Shown here in pieces: positions 31,769 through 40,520 of a stretch of DNA of 52,443 bases; positions within the stretch are counted from its first letter, which is position 1; each line of letters begins with the position of its first letter. A program made the translations under genes and the position numbers. Origin of the DNA: Deinococcus multiflagellatus. GTDB taxonomy: Bacteria; Deinococcota; Deinococci; Deinococcales; Deinococcaceae. The stretch covers positions 1 to 52,443 of the forward strand of contig NZ_JAIQXV010000026.1 in NCBI RefSeq assembly GCF_020166415.1. Reading direction: 5' to 3'. Under the pieces are notes generated by a model. It was not told the origin of the DNA and did no database searches. It saw only the letters and a program-made list of their open reading frames with translations.

Positions 31769-32473
31769 ATGTCTCTTCCCACGGCGCTGACAGCCAAGGA
31801 CCATGAGCGGGCGTACGCCTATTTTAATGCGGGCCTCTTTGACGGCGCGCTGCCTCCTTGCCTCATTACGCTGGGATCAGGGCGATTCAAGGGCTTTTTT
31901 CGGGCCAACGCCTTCCGGCACATTCAGAACCACACCCACGTCGACGAGATCGGCATGAATCCCACCGCGTATACGAACCTGGAGGATTATCTCAGCACGC
32001 TTGTGCATGAACAGGTTCACCTGTGGCAGGAACATTTTGGAACGCCGAGTCGGCCTCCTTTTCACAACCGCGAGTGGGCCAACAAGATGCTGGAGATCGG
32101 GCTCAAACCCAGCTGTGCCGAGCGTGGAAAATCCCACCGGGAAACAGGCCGCAAGATGGATCACGCGATCGTCCACGGCGGCCCATTTGAACTCGCCTTC
32201 CAGGATCTGCTGCGCACGGATTTTGTGGTGACCTACGTTCACGAGCCGCATCCTCCGCGCCGGGCCTACGAATCCGACGAGGACGAAGAGAAAGCCCAGC
32301 AACAGGAAGAAGAGCGCAAGCGGAAAAAACGCGAGAGCAAAACTCGATTCACCTGTCCTGCCTGCCACCAGAATGCCTGGGCGAAACCAGAGGCGAAGCT
32401 CGCTTGCGGCGAATGCAGGCAGCCGTTGGTCAGCGCCCAGGCTCATCCAAATGACGCGGTTGAGAACCCGTGA
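31769..32473 (+). CDS. SprT-like zinc metalloprotease
   Basis: 234 residues. HEQVH (residues 80-84) with THVDEIGMNP before it and HNREWANKMLEIGL after it gives the SprT metal site. A charged linker (EDEEKAQQQEEERKRKKRES) leads to a C-terminal zinc ribbon, CPACHQNAWAKPEAKLACGEC. SprT relatives such as Spartan cleave DNA-protein crosslinks; bacterial members are poorly characterised but fit a DNA-damage-resistant host. Divergent from parA, so the 31655-31768 region may hold promoters for both. The next gene overlaps it by four bases. Confidence 0.85.
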   Translation: MSLPTALTAKDHERAYAYFNAGLFDGALPPCLITLGSGRFKGFFRANAFRHIQNHTHVDEIGMNPTAYTNLEDYLSTLVHEQVHLWQEHFGTPSRPPFHNREWANKMLEIGLKPSCAERGKSHRETGRKMDHAIVHGGPFELAFQDLLRTDFVVTYVHEPHPPRRAYESDEDEEKAQQQEEERKRKKRESKTRFTCPACHQNAWAKPEAKLACGECRQPLVSAQAHPNDAVENP

Positions 32474-33429
32474 GCGCGTCACCAGCACCTCGTGCCGGTG
32501 CCACGCAAGGTATGCCCCAGTTCCGATTGCTTCATGCCTCAGATCCGCTGGCCCTGGTCTTTCCTTCCACCCAAGGTCCCTTTCAGGACATCGCGGTGGT
32601 CACCGCACCATCACTGGAAGCGGCATTCGCACTGACACAGCATTCGGAAGTTGCCGCGGAATGGTGGACTCAGGCAGGAGTGCGCCGTACGACGCATCTT
32701 GATGCCCGCAGCACCAGTGTGGGTGACCTTCTGGTCGACGAGGCCGGGCAAGTCCACTTGGTTGAACCTCTGGGCTTCCGCCGGGTTGGAATTATCACGC
32801 CCTGGGACAGCGGCGACGTTCTATTCGACGCTGGCGAGAAAAAGGCCCTGATCGCCGCCATGCCCAGCGCTGCCAACCCTCGCGCGGGCACGCTGAGCGC
32901 CGTGACTGCTGCCCACCGCCGCGCCGTGCGCCAGACCATCACCATTCTCAAACACGGGCGTCCTCTGCTCTACGCCTGCCTGTTTCAACGAGGGGAGATC
33001 CTGACTGTGCAGGCCGCGCACGCCACCGGCCCCGTGACCCCCGAGGACGTCGCACAATTCAAGACAGCGCTGGGACAGTTATTGCCAGGCTCTGTGCTTG
33101 AGTCTGTGCTGACGCGCCTGAGCACGGCGCCGGGTGTAGGGGCGCCGACCCCCTGGGGGCCAGCCGAGACGAGTGAGATGGTCGAGCCTGGGATTTACCG
33201 CGTGACCGCCCAGAATCACGGAGGGTACTGGATTGATGCCGAGGTGCGCGCAGTGTTGCCTTCGCCAGCGCAGCTGGATGACCTCTGGTATGAGGAGGAT
33301 ATCCAGGCCGCAATCCTGGCTGCCTGCCTGGGGTGGGCCGAAGATCAGCCGGAAGCTGCGGCGGGCGTGGATGCCATTGTGCGCCAGCATTTCCCGGCGC
33401 TTGCCAACTATCTGGGCGGCACCGGGTGA
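32470..33429 (+). CDS. DUF7007-like C-terminal domain protein
   Basis: 319 residues from GTG 32470, overlapping the previous stop (GTGA). The last 90 residues read GIYRVTAQNHGGYWIDAEVR, then LPSPAQLDDLWYEEDIQAAI, matching the HGG and YEED elements of DUF7007 found on plasmids and phages. The N-terminal 220 residues are of unknown fold; ITPWDSGDVLFDAGEKKALI is notable. Probably co-translated with the protease. Confidence 0.65.
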   Translation: MSASPAPRAGATQGMPQFRLLHASDPLALVFPSTQGPFQDIAVVTAPSLEAAFALTQHSEVAAEWWTQAGVRRTTHLDARSTSVGDLLVDEAGQVHLVEPLGFRRVGIITPWDSGDVLFDAGEKKALIAAMPSAANPRAGTLSAVTAAHRRAVRQTITILKHGRPLLYACLFQRGEILTVQAAHATGPVTPEDVAQFKTALGQLLPGSVLESVLTRLSTAPGVGAPTPWGPAETSEMVEPGIYRVTAQNHGGYWIDAEVRAVLPSPAQLDDLWYEEDIQAAILAACLGWAEDQPEAAAGVDAIVRQHFPALANYLGGTG

Positions 33430-33581
33430 CCTTCGGCCTGATCGCGCTGGTCCTGACTGCCGCTGCCGTTGTGCCGCGCGCCGCCCGCCAGCTCACGCTC
33501 TGTCTCGTGCCGGTAACCCCAGTGCACTTCAGGCAGCCTCCTCCTGGCCGCTCCTCAGGCACGGCGTCACCCGGTCACTAA
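33426..33581 (+). CDS. Small membrane protein, 51 aa
   Basis: GTG 33426 overlaps the previous stop (GTGA). VTFGLIALVLTAAAVVPRAA is a likely membrane helix followed by a Pro-rich tail. Its stop codon lies in the loop of the SPH element of the next gene. Confidence 0.5.
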   Translation: MTFGLIALVLTAAAVVPRAARQLTLCLVPVTPVHFRQPPPGRSSGTASPGH

Positions 33582-33599
33582 ACCGGGTTCAGGGCGCCC
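33565..33599 (+). promoter_or_regulatory. SPH element
   Basis: Seven-bp stem ACCCGGT / ACCGGGT, GGTTC, nine bases, ATG 33600. It overlaps the end of the small membrane gene. Confidence 0.75.
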
Positions 33600-34124
33600 A
33601 TGTCCTATCTGATCGTTTCCACCCCAGAGGGCGTGGCGGCCGTGCCACTGGCTGTGGCCGCCTCACGTCTGACACAGCTTCTGGAACTTCCAGGGGATGT
33701 TCGGGCGGAGACAACGGTGGGGGCGCACCGAATGATGACTCCTGTGCCTTCCCACGTTTGCGGCCTGGTGTGGCCTGCGCTCGCCCCTCTTCCTGATGCG
33801 GCGCCGCTGCGGGTCAAAGCCCAGTGGGAAGAGGGGCGCCTGTCCGTGGCCGGGCAACCAGTTACGGCCGCCATGCTGCGCCTGACCGTGGCAGGACAGC
33901 AGGCACGACTCGCGCCGTGCCTGCTGTGTGGTCACCTGGACGCTGATCCTGAACATCTGTGCTGGCCATGCCGAACGGCCTACCGCAAGTACGTCACTAC
34001 CGGCGGCGTGTGCCCGACGTGCCGCACAATGAGCGTGATTCGTCGGGTGCATGAATCGGGGAGCGGCGGGTGGGAGGAATGCCTGCAGTGTCAGCGGTGG
34101 ACGCCGCTGGAGGGCCGCGAGTGA
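33600..34124 (+). CDS. Zinc-ribbon protein, 174 aa
   Basis: Start set by the SPH element. The C-terminal half has LAPCLLCGHLDADPEHLCWPCR and GVCPTCRTMSVIRRVHES followed by WEECLQCQRW, eight Cys arranged as two treble-clef or ribbon zinc sites. The N-terminal part is strand-rich (MSYLIVSTPEGVAAVPLAVA). It may bind nucleic acid or protein; no named family. Its stop overlaps the next start (GTGA). Confidence 0.65.
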   Translation: MSYLIVSTPEGVAAVPLAVAASRLTQLLELPGDVRAETTVGAHRMMTPVPSHVCGLVWPALAPLPDAAPLRVKAQWEEGRLSVAGQPVTAAMLRLTVAGQQARLAPCLLCGHLDADPEHLCWPCRTAYRKYVTTGGVCPTCRTMSVIRRVHESGSGGWEECLQCQRWTPLEGRE

Positions 34125-35017
34125 CGCTGGTCATCCGGCTGCTGCCGTCCGGGGCCCTGCACGTGACCCGGACACGGCCGCGCCTGGACGTTGTCTTCAG
34201 GCCAGAGAACGCGGCCCTGATCACCTTTGACACCATGATCCGCACTGTGTCCACCAAACGTGGCGCGCTGCGCGGGTGCACCCGGCTGGTGATCAGGGGA
34301 ACTCACGTGGCTCCAGTCATTCAGGCGACGCTGCGCCACAACAGTGAGCAAAGGGTATCAGCTCACCTGGAGGGGGTGGCCTTCGGCATCGTTGGCGACA
34401 CGTTGAAGGGCGTCCTGTCTGGCCTGTCGGCAACTGACCGGGCTGCTCTGGCGGTGACGGGACAGGCCGCTGAAGCTGAAGCGGCGCAGCGGCCCGAAGA
34501 GGCCAGAGCCGGTGTTCAGCGAGCAGCCCAGAGTCTTGCGCGCGCTCAGGACCTGTTGCGCCAGGCCGAGCGGCTCTGGCTGGAGGCCGGTGAATTGCGC
34601 CTGCATGCAGCAGTCAACTACACCACAGCGGCTGATCAGCATCCGTCGGTGGCCCACAGTCACTGGCCAGCCGCCGCGGCCGAGTATGGACTGGATCCTT
34701 CGCCTCCGGTTGCCGAAGCTGGCTGCGCTGAGCGGCTTGTTCATCTGGCGGCCCTGCCACACCCTGACCGGGCGGCGAAGGTGCTCATGGACGGCCTTGA
34801 ACTAGAGCGGACAGAGGTGCGGCGGCTGCGGTATGCCGGTCGAGTCTGGCTGGTCCGACCTGAAGAGGGGGGCGTGATCAATCTGCTCTTGCTGCCGGAC
34901 GAGACGGAGAGGGGAGGGGAGAGGTTCCAGGCCCTCGATGGCCCACTGCCACCAGGGTTGTGCTCGCTGCTGGCCAGTTGGGGGTACGCCCTCCAAACCA
35001 CACAGGCATCAGGTTGA
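34121..35017 (+). CDS. Hypothetical coiled-coil protein, 298 aa
   Basis: GTG 34121 overlaps the previous stop by four bases and gives VTLVIRLLPSGALHVTRTRP; a longer frame from 34070 exists inside the previous gene. A strand-rich N-terminal domain of about 110 residues is followed by an Ala/Gln/Glu-rich coiled coil (AAEAEAAQRPEEARAGVQRA, then QSLARAQDLLRQAERLWLEA) and a mixed C-terminal domain (VRRLRYAGRVWLVRPEEGGV). No family recognised. Confidence 0.6.
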   Translation: MTLVIRLLPSGALHVTRTRPRLDVVFRPENAALITFDTMIRTVSTKRGALRGCTRLVIRGTHVAPVIQATLRHNSEQRVSAHLEGVAFGIVGDTLKGVLSGLSATDRAALAVTGQAAEAEAAQRPEEARAGVQRAAQSLARAQDLLRQAERLWLEAGELRLHAAVNYTTAADQHPSVAHSHWPAAAAEYGLDPSPPVAEAGCAERLVHLAALPHPDRAAKVLMDGLELERTEVRRLRYAGRVWLVRPEEGGVINLLLLPDETERGGERFQALDGPLPPGLCSLLASWGYALQTTQASG

Positions 35018-35049
35018 TTCAAAACCCTAGCGCCCTGACCCTTGCGGTC

Positions 35050-35238
35050 ATGACCAGAACGGAACAGTGTCTCTGCGCCGCCGTGTGGGCAGCGCTTGTC
35101 GTGCCGATGTGGGTGCTCAGCCGTCAGCTCAGCCGGGAGCGGGCCTTGCCCAGAGCCTCAGCCCGGGCCGGTGGTGTGGCCAGGGCCAGCACCCTCAAGC
35201 TTGGTGGCCGCATGGCTGGGCAGGCTCTTCGTGCCTAA
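35050..35238 (+). CDS. Possible small membrane protein, 62 aa
   Basis: ATG 35050 opens MTRTEQCLCAAVWAALVVPM, a plausible membrane helix with a basic tail (SRQLSRERALPRASARAGGV). No Shine-Dalgarno is evident, so this is uncertain. Confidence 0.35.
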   Translation: MTRTEQCLCAAVWAALVVPMWVLSRQLSRERALPRASARAGGVARASTLKLGGRMAGQALRA

Positions 35239-35263
35239 GGCTCCTGCGCCTACGCTCCGGACC

Positions 35264-35824
35264 GTGACCCGAGTGCCTGTCGTGGCCCTTCTTCTGCTGC
35301 TGGCGGCTTGTGCTCACCCGGATCCCGCCGCCGTGCTGGCCCGCTTCGATCCGGCGGTCACCACGGCACCGATGGAGGCGGCGCGCGTCAGTGCCCTGCA
35401 GTCGCCGAAGACCGTCAAAGTGATACCTGGCCGCTACTGCACAGCGTTCGAGGAGGCGCGGCCTGGTGGGCTCCTGCAAGGGCGCCTGGAACTCACCCTG
35501 AACGCCAACCGCACTTATGCATTGGCCGACCGGTATGTCTTCGGCGGTCTGGTGCGGGCACGCAACGAGGTTGGGCTCTACCGCGTCACGGGGCACGCCT
35601 TGAGCCTGGTCAGCGCCGCAGGCACCGAGCGCAGCTGGCCGCTCACTTCGGCGGCGTCAGACCGTCTCCAGCTTTGGGGCGCTCTTCCCCTGGCCCGCGC
35701 TGCCTGCACCAGTGCCCCCCTGACCGGACACGATTTCCAAACCCAGTGGGCGGCGGCTCAGCACGAACAGAACAGGCCCGTGCCGTGGGCAGCGGGGAGT
35801 GCGCCTGACCTGACCCAGCCTTAG
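35264..35824 (+). CDS. Lipoprotein, 186 aa
   Basis: I use GTG 35264, giving VTRVPVVALLLLLAACAHPD, a lipoprotein signal with lipobox LAAC. A longer frame from 35096 lacks a signal at its start. The mature part has a strand-rich core (GRLELTLNANRTYALADRYV, then LVRARNEVGLYRVTGHALSL), compatible with a small beta-barrel such as a lipocalin-like fold, but no family is certain. Confidence 0.65.
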   Translation: MTRVPVVALLLLLAACAHPDPAAVLARFDPAVTTAPMEAARVSALQSPKTVKVIPGRYCTAFEEARPGGLLQGRLELTLNANRTYALADRYVFGGLVRARNEVGLYRVTGHALSLVSAAGTERSWPLTSAASDRLQLWGALPLARAACTSAPLTGHDFQTQWAAAQHEQNRPVPWAAGSAPDLTQP

Positions 35825-35930
35825 CCTCTGTCCAGTCAAGCCGAACCATGTGGGCTTGCGCGTGAAAGCCGCGCGCAACAACCATGCCCGCCATGTGCCG
35901 ACCGTCCATCTTCCCGTTGTCAGGAGCGTT

Positions 35931-36827
35931 ATGAGGGACACTGCTGTCCAGCCACCCATCTTCAGCGGTCACCTGAGCGACATGCTGCTCGCCAGCACCC
36001 TCCAGATGCTGCATGCCATGGGCCGCACCTGTGTGGTTCACGTCATGGCCGCGCAGGGTCAGGGCCGGCTGCATTACCGGCAGGGGCAACTCATCCACGC
36101 GATCTGGCGCGGCCTGACAGGGGAGGCCGCGCTGCCGGGCCTGGTCCAGGCCACCGACGGTACCTTCGAGGTGCGGGAGAGCACGGAAGCCGTGACGCCC
36201 ACCATTGACCGGCCACACGAGCTTGTCATGATGGCCGCCGTCACCGGCGTCGAGGCGCATACTTTCGTTCCCGAAGAACCCAGCGAAGCGTCGGCCGATC
36301 TGCTGATCATGGACCGGGCGGATGGCGCTGCCCACACGCCTGCTGTCCTGGACGCCCGTGACCTGTCCTTGCCCCCCACCCCCGCAGATCACGTGCCGAT
36401 CCCCCTTCAGCCCCTGACCCACCTGACCCTCAGTGGCGAAGCCTGGCGGGTGCTGTCTCTGATGGATGGTCAGCGTGACATTGCCGCCATCAGTGCGGCG
36501 GCCAGGGTGGCGGTCAGTGACGTTCAGACGCTGCTTGATCGCCTGGCACTGGACGGGTACGTGCGGTTCGGGGTGCCCATGATGCCGCCCGCCTTCTGGA
36601 AGGACGTGCAGCGCGAAGCCACTTTTGTGCTGGGCGTGGCCTGCGTCTACCTCATGGAAGAGGCGGCAGAGGTCATAGAGGCGTCGCCGGGTGACATTCC
36701 CCGCGCGATGGCCCGGCATTTCATCTTCGAACTGGTTGGCGCCACCCGGCCTGACCGGCGTACCCCCCTCATCGAGCGGCTCCGGCTGCTGCACGGATCG
36801 TACCCGGAATTAAAGGAGCCCACATGA
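35931..36827 (+). CDS. DUF4388 (PATAN) domain regulator
   Basis: 298 residues from ATG 35931 with AGGAG five bases upstream. Residues about 10-85 (FSGHLSDMLLASTLQMLHAM, GRLHYRQGQLIHAIWRGLTG, ALPGLVQATDGTFEVR) match the DUF4388 domain of signal-transduction proteins in Deinococcus and myxobacteria. A C-terminal winged-helix-like segment (AWRVLSLMDGQRDIAAISAA, then VQTLLDRLALDGYVRFGVP) suggests DNA or protein binding. It overlaps the HAMP protein gene by four bases, so they probably work together in one signalling pathway. Confidence 0.75.
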   Translation: MRDTAVQPPIFSGHLSDMLLASTLQMLHAMGRTCVVHVMAAQGQGRLHYRQGQLIHAIWRGLTGEAALPGLVQATDGTFEVRESTEAVTPTIDRPHELVMMAAVTGVEAHTFVPEEPSEASADLLIMDRADGAAHTPAVLDARDLSLPPTPADHVPIPLQPLTHLTLSGEAWRVLSLMDGQRDIAAISAAARVAVSDVQTLLDRLALDGYVRFGVPMMPPAFWKDVQREATFVLGVACVYLMEEAAEVIEASPGDIPRAMARHFIFELVGATRPDRRTPLIERLRLLHGSYPELKEPT

Positions 36828-37681
36828 CCACTGCCGCACCCACAGCCGCTTCCCCACTCCGCGTTGCCACGCGGCGCAGCACACTCCGCACCCCGCTGAT
36901 GGCCCTGAGTCTGGTGCCGGCCCTTGCGGTCGGCGCGAGCTGGGCGGCCAGCGTTGTGGTAAATCAGGCACCTGCCCAACGCGCGCTGCTGCTGCAAGGC
37001 GCCACACAGACGGCGCAGGCCTTCAGTGACCGCATTCTGGACCTTCAGGAACAGGCGGGGCAGACGCTGGGTGACCCTGAGCTCCGTGCAGGTGTACAGA
37101 CCCGCGCCGAGGACTTCTTGCTGGGCAGCGCTCTGCCTGTCACCGATGTGGTCGTGACGAACAGTATCAGTGATGTGGTGGTGGCCTACGACCACAGTCA
37201 GGCGGCAGGAACAGGCGCCACGCAGGAAAACACAGCGGACGAGTGGCGCCGAAGCCGCGCCGCACTGCGCGAACCTGTCGAGCGCCTGGCGCAGGAGGCG
37301 ATCTCGCGCAGCGGACCGGTCACGCGCGCCTTGTCAGACCAGGGCCTGGTGATGACCGCAGTGCCAGTCGCCGGCGGCGGCGGTGCCACGGTGCTGGTAC
37401 TGGACAGTGGCCGGATCAATGCCGGGGTGCAGAGCAATTTGCTCCGTTCACTGGGCCTGCTGGCCGCCGTGACCCTCTTGACGCTGGCCTTGACGTCCAC
37501 AGTGGCCACGCGCCTTATTGGCCGCCTGCGTGCCCTGACCGAGGCGGCGGACCGCATCAGCCAGGGCGACATGGACGTCACGGTGCCGGTCACGGGCAAT
37601 GACGAACTGACGACCCTGGCCCAGAGCGTGGACCGACAGGCCGAGAGCCTGCGCATAGCCATGCGCCGCCGGAAGGGCTGA
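36824..37681 (+). CDS. Membrane sensor with HAMP domain, no output domain
   Basis: 285 residues; start overlaps the DUF4388 stop. Hydrophobic segments at about 24-46 (LMALSLVPALAVGASWAASV) and 205-228 (LLRSLGLLAAVTLLTLALTS) bracket a periplasmic sensor of about 160 residues with VTDVVVTNSISDVVVAYDHS, a dCache or sCache-like strand pattern. A HAMP segment follows (RLIGRLRALTEAADRISQGD, then VPVTGNDELTTLAQSVDRQA), and the protein stops at RIAMRRRKG. There is no kinase, cyclase or chemoreceptor domain, so output may pass to the DUF4388 partner. Confidence 0.75.
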   Translation: MTTAAPTAASPLRVATRRSTLRTPLMALSLVPALAVGASWAASVVVNQAPAQRALLLQGATQTAQAFSDRILDLQEQAGQTLGDPELRAGVQTRAEDFLLGSALPVTDVVVTNSISDVVVAYDHSQAAGTGATQENTADEWRRSRAALREPVERLAQEAISRSGPVTRALSDQGLVMTAVPVAGGGGATVLVLDSGRINAGVQSNLLRSLGLLAAVTLLTLALTSTVATRLIGRLRALTEAADRISQGDMDVTVPVTGNDELTTLAQSVDRQAESLRIAMRRRKG

Positions 37682-37693
37682 GTGCCGCACCTG

Positions 37694-37740
37694 GTCCAGG
37701 GGCCCCGTGCGCCGCCAGGCCCCTGACGTTTGCCCCTTTC
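37694..37740 (+). terminator. Possible terminator
   Basis: CAGGGGCC pairs with GGCCCCTG around a 13-base loop; ACGTTTGCCCCTTT follows, only weakly T-rich. Confidence 0.4.
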
Positions 37741-37768
37741 GACCGTCTTCTCGATTCAGGAGTTCTGC

Positions 37769-38650
37769 ATGCGTAAACGACTGTTCCTCCCACTGGCGAC
37801 CCTTTTAAGTATTTCCTTGGCGGCCGCCGCGTCACTAGATTTTCTCGGTCCAAAAGGCACGTACAGTGACCAGGCCGCTCAACTGGCCGCGCAGCACTAC
37901 GGCCTGACTGTCGGGCAAACCCTCCCCACCATCACCGCAGTCAGCACTGGTGTCGCGGCCGGCACGAGTCCGTACGGCCTGATTCCCAACGAGAACAGCG
38001 CCGGCGCGTTCGTGGCTGAAACCAGCGGACTGTTGGCCAAGGGCGATCCCGGCTGGCGTGTGGTAGGCGAATTGACCCTGCCGATCAGTAATACCCTGTT
38101 GGTCAAGCCAGGCACGCCAGCCAGTGCGGTGACCACCATCATTTCGCACCCCCAGCCGTTCAAGCAGAGTGCGGCATATCTGGCCGCGAACTACCCAAAT
38201 GCGGCGCGCCAGGAAGTGTCCAGCACGGCCGCTGCAGCCGAAGCGGTCAGCAAGGGGGACGGCACCAGCGCCGCGATCAGTGCCCCAGCAGCCGCTGGGG
38301 TGTACGGGCTGAGCGTCCTTGCCGCTGATATTCAGGACGACAAGAACAATGCGACGTCGTTCTGGGTGGTGCAGCGGGCTGGACAGCCGTGGACCGTGAC
38401 GGTGCCCAATCATGTGCTGGTGATGCTGGACGCCCCAGCCGGAAGCCCGGCCCTGGGTGACCTCCTCAGCAGACTGCGCAGCGCGTCGTTCCGTCCGAGA
38501 AACGTGCAGAGTTGGCCACTAGGCGGGGTGCTGGGCGGCTACCGCTTCGTGGTGGCTCTGGACAGTGACACCGGCATCCGCCTGACCCATGTTCAGCAGC
38601 AGGTGGCGGCCGTCAAGGGCGCGCTGCTGCTCGGCGCCTACCGCAAATGA
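37769..38650 (+). CDS. Exported prephenate dehydratase-like protein
   Basis: 293 residues from ATG 37769 with AGGAG seven bases upstream. MRKRLFLPLATLLSISLAAA is a signal peptide. The mature protein follows PheA: LDFLGPKGTYSDQAAQLAAQ, YGLIPNENSAGAFVAET, SHPQPFKQSAAYLAANYPNA, then SSTAAAAEAVSKGDG, and the TSFWVV position where catalytic prephenate dehydratases have TRF. A C-terminal ACT-like region (LLSRLRSASFRPRNVQSWPL, then YRFVVALDSDTGIRLTHVQQ) is present. The Arg of TRF is absent, so it may bind rather than dehydrate aromatic precursors. It precedes a Bug-type binding protein gene. Confidence 0.8.
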   Translation: MRKRLFLPLATLLSISLAAAASLDFLGPKGTYSDQAAQLAAQHYGLTVGQTLPTITAVSTGVAAGTSPYGLIPNENSAGAFVAETSGLLAKGDPGWRVVGELTLPISNTLLVKPGTPASAVTTIISHPQPFKQSAAYLAANYPNAARQEVSSTAAAAEAVSKGDGTSAAISAPAAAGVYGLSVLAADIQDDKNNATSFWVVQRAGQPWTVTVPNHVLVMLDAPAGSPALGDLLSRLRSASFRPRNVQSWPLGGVLGGYRFVVALDSDTGIRLTHVQQQVAAVKGALLLGAYRK

Positions 38651-38664
38651 TCTTCAGGGGTTCT

Positions 38665-39603
38665 ATGAAAACGATCTTGACGCTGACGATGCTGTCCCTC
38701 TCGGCCACAGCCGCCGCTGCCCCCTTCAAAATTCTTGCGCCCAGCACTGCGGGCGGCGGGTACGACACCCTGGCCCGGAACCTGGCCAAAGCGTTTGATC
38801 AGACCAGGCTGGCGCCGGGCAGCACGGTGTACAACATCCCGGGGGACGGTGGTGTCGTCGGTCTGCGGCAGTTCACGGCGAGTCAGCGGGGCCAGGGTGA
38901 CCAGCTGGTGGTGTTTGGCCTGACCACCATCGCGAGCCTGCAGCTCACCAAAGACAGCCCTGTCAGTCTGAAGGATCTCACCCCGCTGGCCCGCCTGACG
39001 AATGACTATGAAGTGCTGCTGGTGCCAGCGACGAGCTCCATCCGCTCCCTGGGCGACCTGATTGGCGCCTATAAGACCACGCCGGGTCTGCGCTTCGGCG
39101 GGGCCAGCGTGGGCAGTGCCGGCCACCTCTTCACAGGCAATGTGCTCCAAGCTGGGGGCGGCAACATCCGCACCCTGAAGTGGATTCCCTCCAGCGGCAA
39201 CCTGCAGGCCATCAAAGCCATGTTGGGCGGTGAACTGGACGTCGTGAGTTCGTCGTACGGCGTGGCCGAGCCGGAAATTCAAGCGGGGCGGGTCCGGGCC
39301 CTGGCCCTGAGTGCCCCGGAGCCGGTGGCCGGCATCAACGTGCCAACCGCACGCAGCCTCGGTATTGACGCCGAGCTGGTGAACTGGCGAGGCGTGTTCG
39401 CTCCGAGTAACCTCAGCAGTGAGGACAAGGCGCGGCTGACCAGCACGATTGGTCGTCTGGCCCGCAGTAAAGAGTGGCGAACCCTGCTGACCGCTGAGAA
39501 GCAGAACAGCTTTTTCCAGCCGGGCATCAGCTTTTCGTACTTTTTGGACCGGGAAGCGCCCAGGATTCAGACTCTTCTCAAGGACTTGGGCCTGCTGAAC
39601 TAA
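38665..39603 (+). CDS. Bug/TctC-family substrate-binding protein
   Basis: 312 residues from ATG 38665, with CAGGGG upstream. MKTILTLTMLSLSATAAAA is a signal peptide. APSTAGGGYDTLARNLAKAF and VYNIPGDGGVVGLRQFTAS match the conserved loops of tripartite tricarboxylate transporter receptors; WRGVFAPSNLSSEDKARL is the usual C-lobe motif. It would bind a carboxylate outside the membrane. No TctA or TctB membrane genes are in the window, so it may deliver a ligand elsewhere or act as a sensor. The exported PheA-like protein just upstream suggests an aromatic acid theme. Confidence 0.85.
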   Translation: MKTILTLTMLSLSATAAAAPFKILAPSTAGGGYDTLARNLAKAFDQTRLAPGSTVYNIPGDGGVVGLRQFTASQRGQGDQLVVFGLTTIASLQLTKDSPVSLKDLTPLARLTNDYEVLLVPATSSIRSLGDLIGAYKTTPGLRFGGASVGSAGHLFTGNVLQAGGGNIRTLKWIPSSGNLQAIKAMLGGELDVVSSSYGVAEPEIQAGRVRALALSAPEPVAGINVPTARSLGIDAELVNWRGVFAPSNLSSEDKARLTSTIGRLARSKEWRTLLTAEKQNSFFQPGISFSYFLDREAPRIQTLLKDLGLLN

Positions 39604-39617
39604 CCTCTGCAGACCGG

Positions 39618-39653
39618 GGCCGCAGCGCAAAGAGGCGCTGTGGCTTCTGCTTT
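39618..39653 (+). terminator. Intrinsic terminator
   Basis: GCCGCAGCGC pairs with GCGCTGTGGC (one G-U) around AAAGAG, followed by TTCTGCTTT, between convergent genes. Confidence 0.6.
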
Positions 39654-39654
39654 G

Positions 39655-40461
39655 CTAAGCCTGAAGTTCCAGGAGAGCTTTTGTGTGGAGCTGGACAAGG
39701 GAGCCCGTTTCAGGGAGTGGCAGCTTCACCAAGTCGGCCAAAACCTCCCCGGCGTTCAGAAGACGCTGCACCACGTGATAGCCCAGTTGGTAGCTCTGCA
39801 GCGATTTCTCGGGCTGACTGTCTTTCTCAAGAACATCTCGCCGCGACAGCGTTACCTGCTGCAGCAGCATCTCCAGTTCTGGCCCACTCAGCGGCGCACT
39901 GTGAATGACATGCTCTGGTCCCAGCGTGAGACCCACCAGGTGCTCACTGAGTCCTTCTTCGAAGACGCGGTAGACAAAGGCCTTGCTCTCCAGCTGCCAG
40001 GCCGCTCGCGACCGGAGGAAGTGCCCAAATTCGTGAAGTGCGGACGCTGATAGCCGGTCTTCGGCACCGGGCAGTACATACAGGTCCATATAGGGCGCGA
40101 ATTTCAACGGTCCTTCAGGACCATCGTTGTAAAACCCCATTACGCCCCGGACCTTTGGCGGATCTGGATGGTCCAGCGTACTTTGAAACACGAAGATGTC
40201 CAGCTCGTCCCACTCGGTGCTATATCTGGGCCGGGCATATTCGGCCGCCACCCTGTTCAACAGCATCTCTGTCTCTGCCACGGCGTCCAGCAACTGCGCG
40301 CGCCGACTGGCCATGACTGGCATCGCCCGGCCCCCAAGGGCCCTTTCAGAGATTTCGCTGGCCACCTCACCCCGGTAGCCCGGCAGCGCTGGCATGACGT
40401 GGGGATCCTCAATGACGTGAAAGAGCAGACGGGGGATCTTCACAGCTTCAGTAGACCTCAA
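39655..40461 (-). CDS. Predicted Zn-dependent protease (DUF2268-like)
   Basis: 268 residues. SASALHEFGHFLRSRAAWQL contains HEFGH (143-147) and VFEEGLSEHLVGLTLGP offers the third Glu ligand, the arrangement of DUF2268/YjaZ-type predicted proteases. The N-terminal 80 residues are helical with YARPRYSTEWDELDIFVFQ. No signal peptide, so it is cytoplasmic. Substrate unknown. It is convergent with the Bug-type gene and divergent from the GHKL gene. Confidence 0.75.
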   Translation of the reverse strand: MRSTEAVKIPRLLFHVIEDPHVMPALPGYRGEVASEISERALGGRAMPVMASRRAQLLDAVAETEMLLNRVAAEYARPRYSTEWDELDIFVFQSTLDHPDPPKVRGVMGFYNDGPEGPLKFAPYMDLYVLPGAEDRLSASALHEFGHFLRSRAAWQLESKAFVYRVFEEGLSEHLVGLTLGPEHVIHSAPLSGPELEMLLQQVTLSRRDVLEKDSQPEKSLQSYQLGYHVVQRLLNAGEVLADLVKLPLPETGSLVQLHTKALLELQA

Positions 40462-40520
40462 CGGTGAAGAAGTGACGCGAGATGCCAGGGCGCTTCTCTT
40501 TTCAAGCGAGACAGGGTATG

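Noticed and set aside
34960..35049. Longer version of the small membrane ORF starting inside the previous gene
   Set aside because: No start signal; the hydrophobic segment begins at ATG 35050.
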